NCBI GenBank assembly: GCA_000708835.1
Contig: DF236953.1
Location: 174,523-238,522, forward strand
Source: Klebsormidium nitens
Lineage: Eukaryota; Streptophyta; Klebsormidiophyceae; Klebsormidiales; Klebsormidiaceae
Length of the DNA stretch: 64,000 nt
Direction of reading: 5' to 3'
Below, in pieces: positions 47,601 to 58,100 of this stretch. A model generated the notes under the pieces. The model was not told where the DNA came from, did no database searches, and worked only from the letters and a program-made list of their open reading frames with translations. The position numbers were made by a program, and so were the translations under genes. Numbering within the stretch: position 1 is the stretch's first letter; each line of letters opens with the position of its first letter.

Positions 47601-50600
47601 CCCAGCATCCAGCAAAGCTACTACTTTCAGTGGCCGCGCTCCCTCCATCAGTAGCTTGCAACGCCCTCTTGTGGGCCACTGTTGCCGTCAACGTCTATGT
47701 CTTGTCTGCTTCTCTAAGCTTTGTCGACTGTATTCAGTAGCGCTTCAGGCGTAGCCTTAGCGGTCGTAATGGCGGCTTCACTGGAAGAAGACAAGAGAAC
47801 CCACCGTCAACTCTTGGTAGCACAATTTTGACGTTTTGTAATGCCAATACATCGACCCTGATCCTGCGGGCTTTCAAGATTTCAGCTGTAAAACTCCATG
47901 TTGGACGTGCAGAGGTGCGAGCGCTCTGAACCCCAACTGGCTGCGAAGTATCCCGACTGGCTGCGCTACTCTTGGAGAATATGGAGCAAACCCTCCAATA
48001 ACCCTCCAATAACGTTTCGTTTCCCGCGGCAAACCCTCCAATAACCCTCCAGAGACCCTCCAGAGACCCTCCAATAACCACAGTTTCGTTTGCTTTCCTG
48101 GATGCAGACGACGTTCCCGCGGCAGCCGCCCCAAGAGTCACCCCCCTCAAGGACTCGCCATTCGTGAACAAGACCAAGGGCTCCCCAAAGGTGCAAGAGA
48201 AGCCGGAGACGGTGCTGGGCTACGGGGAGCCGCAGGAGGTGTTCACACTGCCGGGGGAGCTGCTGGAGGTGAGGGTGGGAATAAGTTCGTGGCGCCCAAA
48301 GTAGGAAGAGGGGTGTGTGAAAGGTTGGTGCCATGGGGGCTGCAAGAAGATCAGAGGGGTCAAGAAGATTAGACTGGATAGCATCGGCGTGGATTTGGAG
48401 GGAAAGTGGTGCTGCGGATTTCAGGTACTCTTAAGGGCAAACGGAACAGGCGACATTTTACAAGCCTCTGGCGCTTGTAATTCACTGGCATCCTTGTGCT
48501 CGTTCTCCATTACTGCCGCCTTTCAGACACCGTCCCGACTTGGGCAGTCGTCGATACATTGCGCCACAATCTAAGAGCGCTACGACAATGTCCCTTAAAT
48601 CAGAGAGTGGATCTGGTAACCCAAAGTGGTTTCGAGCAGCGCAAATTGAGTTTCGACAAAGGCCCTCTACCTAGAGAAGTCAGAATGTTCTCAGCTTACA
48701 CGAGCTTCTTGTCGAGTCCTTAACGAGCGAGCGCGCAATCCTTCATGAAGCACATGCTGCACCAAAGAGTAAGTATAGCGGACGTTTTCGCTGCATTCCA
48801 AGTGGGCGCTGCATCAAAAACAACAATACACACTGGAGTCACAAGAAAGGTGACAGCTTGACCAAAGCGCAGTCCACCAAGAACTTGTATTGACGGCGAT
48901 CCAATCTGCATTCCCAGTCTGTCTGCGTCAACTCGGTCGACCCGCGGCAAATGGTCGTTGCCACCAACCGGAAGGGACTCGTGTACGCCGACATCCGGCC
49001 GGGGGGCGGCACGCCTGGTGTGGCGTCAGCGCCCGCGTCGTTTGCACCGATGGGGGTAAGATCTCGGACCTTTTGGATCACCCATTGGTTCTGCTCAAAC
49101 ATATCTCAAACGAAACCGAAGATAGCATCATTCTTGCATCATCTTTACTTTTGACAAAGTTTCCGGAGAGTAAAATGACGGGCTACTATGTAAGCGTTTC
49201 GGAACGAAATCCAAGTGCTATGGCAACTTTTCAAGTACCGTACTGCTAATTTGTTTCGGCAATAAATGAATAATTCTTCGGCCTGCCGAAAATTTCAGAA
49301 AACAATTTCAGGCGATAATGGTTCGATAATGGTTATTTTAGCAGGTAACTATTGGTCTGCCGAAAGGATAGAAAGTTTCATAATTAATTATTCGGCGTTG
49401 AAGGTGCCGAAATCAAATAGCAGTACGGTATCTCGCAAAGCACTACGTTGTGCGATTCCACTTCGCCGGGATAGGAGATACTTCGTGTTCAACGACTTTC
49501 GGATCCCTGCCTGATACGTCGGCGTCAGCTGACGTCTTCGGGAGCCCGTCTCGACAGGTTGGTACCGGATGGCCGTGCCTTTTGCCACGTTATCTTGGAC
49601 GTTGGCTTCCTTTTGTTGCGGTTGATAAGTTTCGCAAGCCACGAACCCCAGCAGGAATCGTCCATCTGGCTCCTTTCCTTTCCTCCTCCAACCGCGTCCT
49701 TTGTAGAAGGAGGACACAGACCTGCTCAGAGACCCGACGCACTTCCTTCTCCATTCTTTTCACGCCTCGTTTTCACCGCTTTCAAGAAATTTCCGGGTAA
49801 ACGTGCGAGGGAACGTGCGGAGCACACGTGCGAGGCAACGCTGTCCCGAATCTGAATGAACAAAATCTCGTCCCCTCCACAGGGTAAGCTGGGGCAAGTC
49901 GCTGCGGCCCTCCTGACACTGGTGCGGCACCGCCCCAAGACCGACGTCTAGAGACTTAGTATCGTGTTTTGAGTCCTGATACTCGCCCTTACTCGGCCCT
50001 TCTCACTCCCTTTGCATAAGTGATATCTCAATCTGCTCTGCAGGATACGCTATGGGGCAAGTCGCTATGGCCCTCTCGAGGCTGGCCCGGCACCGGCCCC
50101 AAGACCGACGTGTCCCCCCCCTCCTCGACGCCCCCCTCTTCCTCCCAAGTGGGCTCCTACGTTTCGGGCATGTCGGTCCAGGGGGGGGGTTGCTGGACTG
50201 GGGGTTGGGGCGGGCACGTGGGCGCTTGGGTGGGACGTCGACGAAGGGTCGGCCGAAGACCCGATCCCTTTACTGGACAGCGTGACTAGCCGGGTGAGCG
50301 GTAAAGCTTGTGAAGATACGTAGCTGCGTTTTGAGGCGGAGGATTTGATCTTTTACTGGACAAGGGGTGACCGAGTATTATTTTGGTATCGTTCTGGTAT
50401 AAGATGGGCATCCCTGCAGGGGGTCGAAGGTGGACTTGAAGGTTCTGAGTGTCGCCCTTGGCAAGGGGAACGCAGCTTGCTCACACCCTTTGACGTTCGC
50501 GCCCGCCCCTTTGTCGAATTTAGCGCAAGCGCTTTTCCAGCGAACCAACACCGGAACTTGGTGCGCCTACTTCGCGGCCAAAGTCATTGGATGATTCGAG

Positions 50601-52377
50601 ATGCGCAACAACGAAGATGGAAGGCCACAATGTTTTGTTTGCAGCACTTACGTATTTGCAAGGCTTGGAATCCTGAGGCGTTCGAACCCGTGACGGTCAA
50701 CTTTTGAACCTACAAAAACTTTCTGTTTGAAAGTCAACACCTTTTCCTTCCAGACCCTAGCGGCGTATTCACTGCGCCCCCTCTTTTGTTGCTCAAACAC
50801 TTCAACTTATTGCTCATGAAGGTTTTGAAGACACACCTTTGCGTGACAGACAAATCTTTGAATGTGTCACCCCAGAACTCTGACAAACAAGAACCTGTTT
50901 TCCTTCAGACCCTGGCGGCCCACCCGCTGCGCCCCTTGTTCCTGGTCGGCTCCAACAACACGCACACGTATCTGTGGGAGTTTGGACGCGAGAAGGCGTC
51001 CGCAACGTACGGCGTCCTGCCGGCCGTCAGCGGACCGCCGCCCTACGTCATCCCGTCCGTCGAGCGCGTCAAATTTGACCGGTACGGGCACCGCTTCGCG
51101 ACGGCCGCGAACGACGGGACGGTTTCCACGTGGCGGCTTGAGGTGCGTTGCGGTTCAATCGTATGTTTCAAGAAAGGGTGTTCGCGTTGTCCGGTTCAGC
51201 AGGTTCTCTTCCTTTTGTACCTAGTTGACCTGTCTTATTTCCCCCTGAAGTCTGAACAAATTGTATTGTTGCACAAGACGCTAAGAAAGAACGAAGCACT
51301 TTTTAAAGCCAGCTCTTGAGATTGCTCCTGCTCATTCACTTTTAAGTCGTGAGATACGAAGGAAGTCACGGAGTTTCTAAGAGCAGCTCTGCAGCGGAGC
51401 AGACCTCGCTGTTCGTCCTATTCGCTTTCCGACACCAGGTTTGTGTCATTGAGACTGCCTTTTGTTTCCTTAGTCTTGAGCCAACACTTCCCTCAATCAG
51501 AAGCCCGCAGCACCCGACGGCCGTTATTCGCACTCCATTCAGTCTAAGCTTGTCAATTCTGGCTGTGAAATCTTGTATCCAATCGTTGGAATTTCCATCC
51601 TTCCGCCAGGTTGGCGGCCGCAGCCAGACCCGCGCCGACGAAACACGGCAGTGCTTCTCGCGCCACTGCTCCGACCTCGCATTTGTTGGCGCCAGCGGGA
51701 GCGTTGTCGCGGCGGCCGGGTTATCCAATAACAACGAAAACCTCGTACTTTGGGACACCCTCGCCCCCCCTAGTTCGTCGCGCGCCGCCGTCCATTGTCA
51801 CGACGGGGGTGCGCGCTGTCTGGCCGTGATTGATTCCGGGGGGGGTGGATACCCGCTTATCGTTTCGGGGGGTAGGGGCGGGGACATCATCGTGCATGAC
51901 TTCCGGTACGTGGCGAGCGGTCGGGGGAGTAGTAAGCACTCGGGGCAGAACGGGGCCGCCCCGGGGGGGTCGACCGGGGCGAGTGGAAGCCCGGGGGGAC
52001 AGGCTCGGAAGCCCCCGGTTGCGGAGGGCGGGGGGAGCACGAGCGATCGGACGGTGTGGTCGATCTCCCGGGCGCACGCGGGGGGCGTTCACACTATTGA
52101 GGCCGTGCCCGGGACGAGCATGTTTGTGACCGGGGGGAAGGACGGGGAGGTGAAGCTGTGGGACGCGGGGTCGTCGCGGCTGGTGCACACGTGGGAGCGG
52201 GCGCACGATAAGCGGACGTTCTTAAACGCTCGCGGAGGGGGGGCCGTTATGCAGGCCGCCGTGACGCTCGTTCTGCCGTTACAAGACGGGATGCTCAGTT
52301 GCGGGGCGGACGGGATCGTGAAAATGTACCCGCACCAGGAGATTGCGTATGCGAGATCAGCTACGAATGCTGCCTGA
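35647..52377 (+). CDS. DMX/Rabconnectin-3/Rav1-like WD40 protein, 14 exons, with assembly gap
   Basis: Regulator of V-ATPase assembly (Rav1 in the yeast RAVE complex; DMXL in animals; At2g46560 type in plants). Exons 35647-36097, 36657-40096, 40436-40612, 41123-41341, 41845-42144, 42642-42822, 43162-44933, 45362-46763, 47067-47270, 48108-48268, 48918-49055, 50044-50293, 50909-51142, 51610-52377. The N-terminal propeller has HAVAWTHSGDGLLSAGAEVA, TSCEDGIVRLWLE and ATAHEDGSVRFWDV. The Rav1 C-terminal core spans exons 4-6: MAWVLHSDTKEALLDACLPD, GAGFWHTNV, KDPKDCALLYLALDRK, GLFKLSRDERDKKLYEFLGR, KNSYVLMGQHRHELAAAFFL, LPSARESGDAWLASLL. A C-terminal propeller fills exons 13-14 (GSNNTHTYLWEFG, FVTGGKDGEVKLWD). 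Exon 2 appears to end at a GC donor (CAG|GCAAGA). Exon 7 is disordered, repetitive and interrupted by N bases. Exon 12 needs a one-base correction in a nine-G run near 50181 to stay in frame. Expected length is about 3,200 residues depending on the gap. Confidence 0.88.
40347..40424 (+). repeat. 39-base tandem duplication in DMX intron 2
   Basis: Two units beginning atcttgaaacc and containing cccaaatttcaaa lie just before the exon 3 acceptor at 40435. They differ at a few positions. Confidence 0.8.
42529..42574 (+). repeat. Decayed copy of DMX exon 6 head in intron 5
   Basis: The stretch ctcttcctgccgcaagggag followed by ttaggcgacgtttggctctc parallels the start of exon 6 (42642 on; ctctgcaagagagtcgggcg, acgcgtggctcgcg) about 113 bases downstream. 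The copy has an in-frame stop and no clear acceptor. Confidence 0.7.
43475..44180. other. Assembly gap of 706 N bases inside DMX exon 7
   Basis: The gap falls in a low-complexity coding repeat. The flanks are in the same frame only if the true missing length fits; the N count may be an estimate. Confidence 0.99.
44205..44845 (+). repeat. Coding tandem repeat, NPWSFGSS-type units in DMX exon 7
   Basis: The protein here repeats a unit of roughly 25-35 residues with the pattern Glu/Thr/Ser-Lys-Pro-Pro ... Asn-Pro-Trp-(Ser/Ala)-Phe/Ile-Gly-Ser-Ser-Phe, with about seven NPW or equivalent cores after the gap (NPWAVG, NPWSFG, NPWAFG, NPWSFG, NPWAIA, NPWAIG, NPWSFA). The region is Pro/Ala/Ser/Glu-rich and presumably disordered. 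Similar sequence probably fills the gap. Confidence 0.85.
47429..47458 (+). repeat. Copy of DMX exon 9 tail in intron 9
   Basis: atggaagggctcctggcgtc and the following ctccacgggg match exon 9 bases 47231-47260 with a few substitutions, 198 bases downstream. The copy lies just after the exon's own donor, in the same orientation. Confidence 0.75.
47985..48080 (+). repeat. 11-base tandem repeats beside the DMX exon 10 acceptor
   Basis: Units of the form accctccaata / accctccagag repeat about seven times. They are interrupted by gtttcgtttcccgcggca, which resembles the exon 10 head (gacgttcccgcggcagcc at 48110) and its upstream tract. It may be another exon-head copy that has since been reshuffled. 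Confidence 0.75.
49874..49950 (+). repeat. Decayed copy of DMX exon 12 head with acceptor in intron 11
   Basis: After cctccacag at 49874-49882 the sequence parallels exon 12 (start 50044) for about 70 bases: gctggggcaagtcgctgcgg, ccctcct..ctggtgcggcac, cgccccaagaccgacgt. The copy ends in an in-frame TAG-containing stretch. Offset is about 162 bases, and the acceptor CAG is intact. Confidence 0.88.
50742..50800 (+). repeat. Decayed copy of DMX exon 13 head with acceptor in intron 12
   Basis: ttttccttccag followed by accctagcggcgtattcact and gcgccccctcttttgttgct parallels the true acceptor and exon 13 head at 50899-50950 (accctggcggcccacccgct, gcgccccttgttcctggt). Offset is about 157 bases. 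The acceptor is intact and the copy soon reaches a stop. Confidence 0.85.
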
Positions 52378-54000
52378 AAGCCGGCTGAGCAAGTTCGAGC
52401 AATGTTAGAAATCGCTCGAAGCAGGACTGCGGCAAGCGAGTGCGTCGTTCAAAGAACGTTTTCCTCATACGAGAAGTCCAAAGGGGTTTTTGCTCGAAGC
52501 AGCAACTCTGCTCAAAGACTCGAGAGCCAAATAGTGGGAGCTAACGCGTAAAGGACTGCATTGAAAAAGGGAGGCTGATCAATAACCAGTCTTCAATTGT
52601 AGCGACTGTTCATTTGTGGCCGACCCGACTTTGCCAACTTTGATGACGAATTTGGGACTCGCTGGTGTAAAGACATTCCGAACACAGATCCTGAGACTTC
52701 GATGGGCACTGAGACTCGGATCCAAATCGCATGTACTGCAACGTATGATAAGTGCGACTGCGAAAACAACGTGCTTTGTCACGACCCGTCGAAATGTTGA
52801 TGTCTTCATCATTCAGGTTGCACACTGACAATATGCAGTCAAATTCTACAACGCTGAGCACAAATCTCATCTGTCACTAGCGCGGTTCATCTATCTCTAG
52901 CTAGTTGAAGTCACATGTGTCGGAAAAAGTTCTGTTGGCAGGCCCGTGATTAATTGAAGTGTACTCAAAATATTTAGCATGCGCATAAATCAGAAGGTCG
53001 GTGTGCGTGCAGCTCGCACTGACGCTGAGCAGGAACCAGTCGCGCGCAGACTTGACTCAATGGACGAATGCTCAGCCGAGTATCAAGTGTAGTTGACCGT
53101 CCTCACCAGGTGACGCAGCCATGGCATTGAATCCGTGAGCACAGAGTACAATGCAGTTTGTACCGTCATTGTTGAATTAATGAGACCACAATAGTGCATC
53201 ATGCATATAATGCAAGGCTTTGGGCGGTACGTGGCCAAATCACGAAGGATCTGCTGTCATGCCAGATGTACTCAACTTGAAGAAACATTCCCATCAGCCT
53301 TGTTACAAGGCCCGTTCTTCTGCAATGCGCCACTGTGACTCGGCACTTTGATTCGTACGCATGCCTAAAAGTATTTTGCTGATCATACACAAGCTCCATG
53401 TCAATAACAACAAGTCGTACGCAGGGCTGAGAATCCTTGTTGAACCCAAACTGATCTCTTCAAACTCTACACCTGCACCTATCCTGGGATCACGCCGCCG
53501 CCAACGTTCGTGCTCGTAACTCCCATTTCCGCGCGGGCCTTTAACTGGCAATGCGATTTACTGACCCTTGATATACAACACCTCCAATCTTTGGAGTTAA
53601 CCTGCTTGTATATCCACACAACTGGGACCACAAGTCGTATGGGCATACTAAAGCAAAGCTAAAGCTATGTTTGTTCGACTCCTCTTAGAATCCGTGGGAG
53701 GAGAACGTGGACCAAATTCGGACTTCTCGAACCCCCACTGTTTAGTACCCTGAAGTCGTAGCCTGGACTGCGCGTAGCATTGTAGCTGCCCTGGCACTCG
53801 AGGAAATGACCGGGCAACTTTCCCGGTGCGTTGCTCCTAAGCACAGGCCGCGCAGGTCCTACAGTCTACCGTTTATGACCTGTATGGATCGACAGAGCCC
53901 GAACCGGCCCGCGCGCCAGAAAAGGGTACTAGAGTTTGGGGGGGTCCTAAAAGAGGGAATTTGGTCCACGTTCTCCTTCCACACATTCTGCTGAGCTGCA
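52378..54000. other. Convergent intergenic region between the DMX-like and FAM221-like genes
   Basis: About 1.6 kb of AT-rich 3' flanking sequence. Short frames do not resemble genes, and I see no RNA gene or repeat. Confidence 0.5.
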
Positions 54001-54779
54001 TCATTCTGCATCCCTGCCTCGCTCAATCGCTGCCCAATCGTTTACTTCTGGCGCCACCTCAGCCATCATCTCCCCCATGGTCCTAAATTCTCGCACCTCT
54101 ATCCTTTGCACGTGCCCTGACCAAGGGTGGTTACAGTTGCAAACCCAGGGGCTGTCAAAACGCTCGCACTTTCCTGTGCAGGCCGCCTTCATACACTTCA
54201 AACTCACGGGATCGTGCTCTATATGTTTGTGCTTACACCGACACCTCAGAATCCACGACCCCTCAGCTACGATGTAGAAAAACGCTTTGCATTTGCACTG
54301 TGCCTGTTGACATCTGAACGGTCGAGCGGGCTTGCCAGCTGCACCCTGGGAGTGTACTTTTAGTCGGTGGCCGCACAAGCAGCGTGACTCATCACGTACA
54401 GGAATGCATTCTCGCTGACAGCTGGTGCACGTCCAGGAGATAATCGCCTTTGTTCGCCTTGCACCTTGGACGTCCGCTTGTGATTGGGCATGGCCGCCTT
54501 GACAGCTGCTACTGCCAGCCTGATCCCCTGCTGAACATTGTTCTTGTCTGCTGCTCGGTTCCATGTTGCGTGCAGCAATTGCGGGGCAGAACGTTCATGG
54601 AGACGAGAAATCTCAGATGCCAAAACGCCAATGGCAATGGCCGCCTCCCCTCCTCCAATTGTTGATAGGCCGGACCTCGCAACAAATTCGAGTCCATGCG
54701 CGAGCTTCCAGGGTTCCTTTGCAAACCCTAAAGTCTGGTTACACATTCCCACCAATGTATCGAAGATCAGCTCGCCCAT
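54001..54779 (-). CDS. FAM221-like cysteine-rich protein, reading frame broken
   Basis: Two overlapping minus-strand frames together make one protein of about 250 residues. The first (ATG at 54779) begins MGELIFDTLVGMCNQTLGFA and continues through LAHGLEFVARSGLSTIGGGE and AVKAAMPNHKRTSK. The second carries the FAM221 core: ISWTCTSCQREC, RCLCGHRLKVHS, CQQAQCKCKAFFYIVAEGSW, ILRCRCKHKHIEHDP, CNCNHPWSGH, with paired Cys/His that probably bind zinc. FAM221 proteins are poorly understood but are found mainly in ciliated organisms. The frames switch near 54448-54464, where removing 17 bases (a GT..AG segment on the minus strand) or adding one base restores continuity. This may be an assembly indel, a true mutation or an abnormally short intron. 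The second frame's own ATG (54564) would lose the conserved N-terminus. It diverges from GS2, 418 bases away. Confidence 0.62.
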
Positions 54780-55197
54780 AGATACCTAGTACGTACCTTC
54801 GTACCACGTGGAATCTTCAATCTCCTCTTTGATTGGTCAATAAGTTTTTACGATACGATCGAACGGCCAAGGCTGGATTAAGTTTACCAGGATAGGTAAA
54901 CCCCCGGTGCATACCAGGATGTATACGGACCCTGTCAGTGTACGCTAGTCACGCAACACCGACTCCTGAAGACATCGCAGCGTCACACAACACGTGAATG
55001 GCGTGATCGTTCTTCTGGTTCTGCTTCGTCCTTTCTTTTTGAGACAAATTTTTCCCTCCTGCAAATTTTGTTTCACCAACTTTTGTTTCACCAGCTTTTG
55101 AGGACGCTCGACAAGGCAGGGTCAACGTGAAAGCACTCCTCAGCAGGTCGCAGACGCTGCATTGTGCTTCTGCGTTGGAACCTGAGCTTGCATCACG
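54780..55197. other. Divergent 418-base region between the FAM221-like gene and GS2
   Basis: Short head-to-head spacer containing both 5' regions. A duplicated ttttgtttcaccaac / ttttgtttcaccagc lies about 55066-55097, some 100 bases before the GS2 ATG. No TATA box is evident. Confidence 0.5.
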
Positions 55198-58100
55198 ATG
55201 GCGTCTTCTGTGGCTGCGAGGGCTAGCACCAGCGCATTGGGGCTGGCGCGGGCCGGGTGCGCTGAAAAGGGGGCCGTCAGGCAGAATGCAGTCCCTGTCA
55301 GGGCATCAGGGCTTACCTCGCAGGTAAGCAAGACAGTGGCACACACAAGACAGATGAAGTGTTGAAAAGATGGATGCCAACTTCAGAACGCTTTTCCTGA
55401 AGATCTGACGCTTATCTTACACACATTGTGGATCAACCGGCAATGCGCCATCATCAGCATTCAGTTGCATTGTAGAGTACGCCCTGAAGAAGTGCGGCGC
55501 TAGGAGAGATTGTCATCACGAACTCTTTGACGGCTGCAATTGACACGCTTCTCAATGTTGGACGCTTTCTATGCATTGCATCGCGTTGATGCAGCCTCTT
55601 GGTGAATGGTAAAGGTGCAGTGTCTAAAATAGCTGGGAAATATTGGCTATGCTTTTGGAAGCGCTGTCTAGAACCCTGCAGAGAGTCTCTGAACAGAGAC
55701 ATATCCTTTCCATTGGAAACGATGAGACCACACAGTCCAACCATTGAGCAAGAAGGCTGCCCTCACCAGGAGAGAAGTTCTAGCCGTAACGCGCTTTTCA
55801 ATGCAGAAATGACAAGTGTGCATTCCAGGACAAGGCTTGTTGGTCATTGCATACTCAGATCACGTGCGTGCACTTGCCAAAAAGGAGGACTGACACCTGG
55901 CTGCCTCCCAGTTCTCTGGCGTCAAGATTGCCGAGTCCTTCGGACGTAGCAGCAGCTTCACGCGGAATGAGGTCGCTGCTGAGGTCAGCGCAAAGAGCGC
56001 ACAGGGCAAAAGGACTGTTGCGACCAGGGCTCAGGTGAGATTGGTCAAGCTTCTGATCATTGGCGGTAGTCGTAATACTGATCAGCACGGCGAGACATGT
56101 GGATCAAGGCGTTAGCATCTTGAAATAGACGCTTCTAAGTAATGATGAGTGCAGGCTCTTCCAGTTGGCCGCAGGACCACATTATCATGTCCGATGCAAC
56201 CAGAAGGAAAAAGTCTAGTCCCAAAATTCACACGCAAAGCCCTAATTGCCACCAGACTTGGCAACGCAGTAACCAGAACCAAATTTGCTTCTAGAAACAC
56301 ATGAATGGATGGAATGCGGTATTCCGCGTTGCTGGATCAACAAAACTATCTATACATTGAAGCATGGAGAGGAAGGATCCCACTGTCTGGAGCACAAAGT
56401 GCCAGGTTGACAGTTTCGTTTTGCCTAGCAGATTTCAACCCAGATTCCTTAGTCTAGGCAATCAAAGCATTTCTGTCGCCGTGCACAGGGCCCTGTCGTT
56501 GCCGAGTTGGCCCAGCGGGCAGAATACATCTGGTCCGATGGTGCTGAGGGCACAAAGGGGATCAAGTTCAACGAGCTGCGCGCGAAGACCAAGGTCATCC
56601 CCAAGGCAATCACCACAAACAACCCCAAGGACTTCCCGCAGTGGTCTTTCGATGGCTCCAGGTGAGAGCGCTGGAAACCTCTCCAGAGGCAACGGCAAGC
56701 TTTTGGAGCAGATAGTCAATTGCTGGATGCACTCACCATCAGGAGGTGGATGAAAAGGCTCTCCCCAGAGATCTTAGCCTTGCAGCATGGCCAAGCAGTT
56801 CAATAGGAGACTGTAACACTAGTGATGTGTGCCAAGATTGTCTCCAATCCTGCATTTAGGGTTTACCGCCAGATGAATTGTGCCAGTGCAATGCCATTGC
56901 ATCTGCATCCTCCATCTCTCGACACTGATGCTTAGAGGAAGTCCTTCCTACATTGATGATGGTGTTTCGAGGTGGGACTACTCTAGGTTGCCTTTCCTTT
57001 CTTGATGAATAGGATTGGGGGAAAAGCAAGGGGCATACCCAAGGAAGGCCAAGCCGCAGCGCAGTTGTCTGTTGAACGAGTCTCTGGCAATCCATGCCCC
57101 ATGTCCTGTGGACGTTGATTAGATGACCACAATTCGACAAGGCTACCTCTGTCATGGCTATGTTAAACCTCTCAAATAAGCTAGGGCTTCATCTTCTTTC
57201 TGCGGGTCTGCTTTGCATATCACTTGGGATTCTGTCACTCCCCCATCGTCACCCTTCATTTATTAATCTGAAACGCAGGAGTCCTTAAGGGTTACTTGCT
57301 TCTTGTGACCTCCAGAACTCAGAGATCTCACCGCACCTCCCTTACCGCACCGGGCAGCCAAAAGACACTTCTCCGACTGCATCCTGAACCTGAAGTCACC
57401 ATCTCAGAGAGCAGAATTCTACTTAAAACGCTCACTTCTTCTGTTTCTCAAGACTCAAGACTGCCACTGCCCTTCCCTTGCAGCACCGGGCAGGCCGAGG
57501 GCCACTTCTCCGACTGCATCCTGAACCCCGTGTACGTCACCAACGACCCCATCCGGGGGGGTAACAACGTGCTCGTCCTGTGTGAGGTCCTGACCCCCCA
57601 GGGCGAGCCCCACTCCACCAACACCCGCCGCAAGATCGCCGACCTCCTGACCCCCGAGGTGCTCGCAGAGGAGACGCTTTTTGGGTTTGAGCAGGAATAC
57701 ACCATGCTTTCAAAGACCGGGCAGATCTATGGGTGGCCCGCAAACGGGTTCCCCGAACCCCAGGGCCCCTTCTACTGTGGTGTTGGCCAGGAGTCCGTCT
57801 ACGGGAGGCCCCTGGCGGAGGCGCACATGGACGCTTGCATCAAGGTGAGAATGCGCAGGGCTCCTGTACCAAAGGTAGAATCTCTTAGGTTTCTGCGGAA
57901 GGGTAAGAGGATGCCGGAAGTGGAAAGATTAGACTGAGCCCCCGGCATTGCCCTAAGAGTGTTCTGGCATTCTGCAAAGGGGTAGGAGGATGTCGGGAGT
58001 GAAAAAATTGTGCTGAGCTGATGGGCCTGTGAGGGTTTGAGATTGCAAACTCACCTTTTCTAGGTTATACGTACTGTAAGATACCACCGCAGAGATGGTA

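Noticed and set aside
54001..54564. FAM221-like gene starting at the internal ATG 54564
   Set aside because: That reading discards a conserved-looking N-terminus in the other frame; a joined gene explains both halves better.
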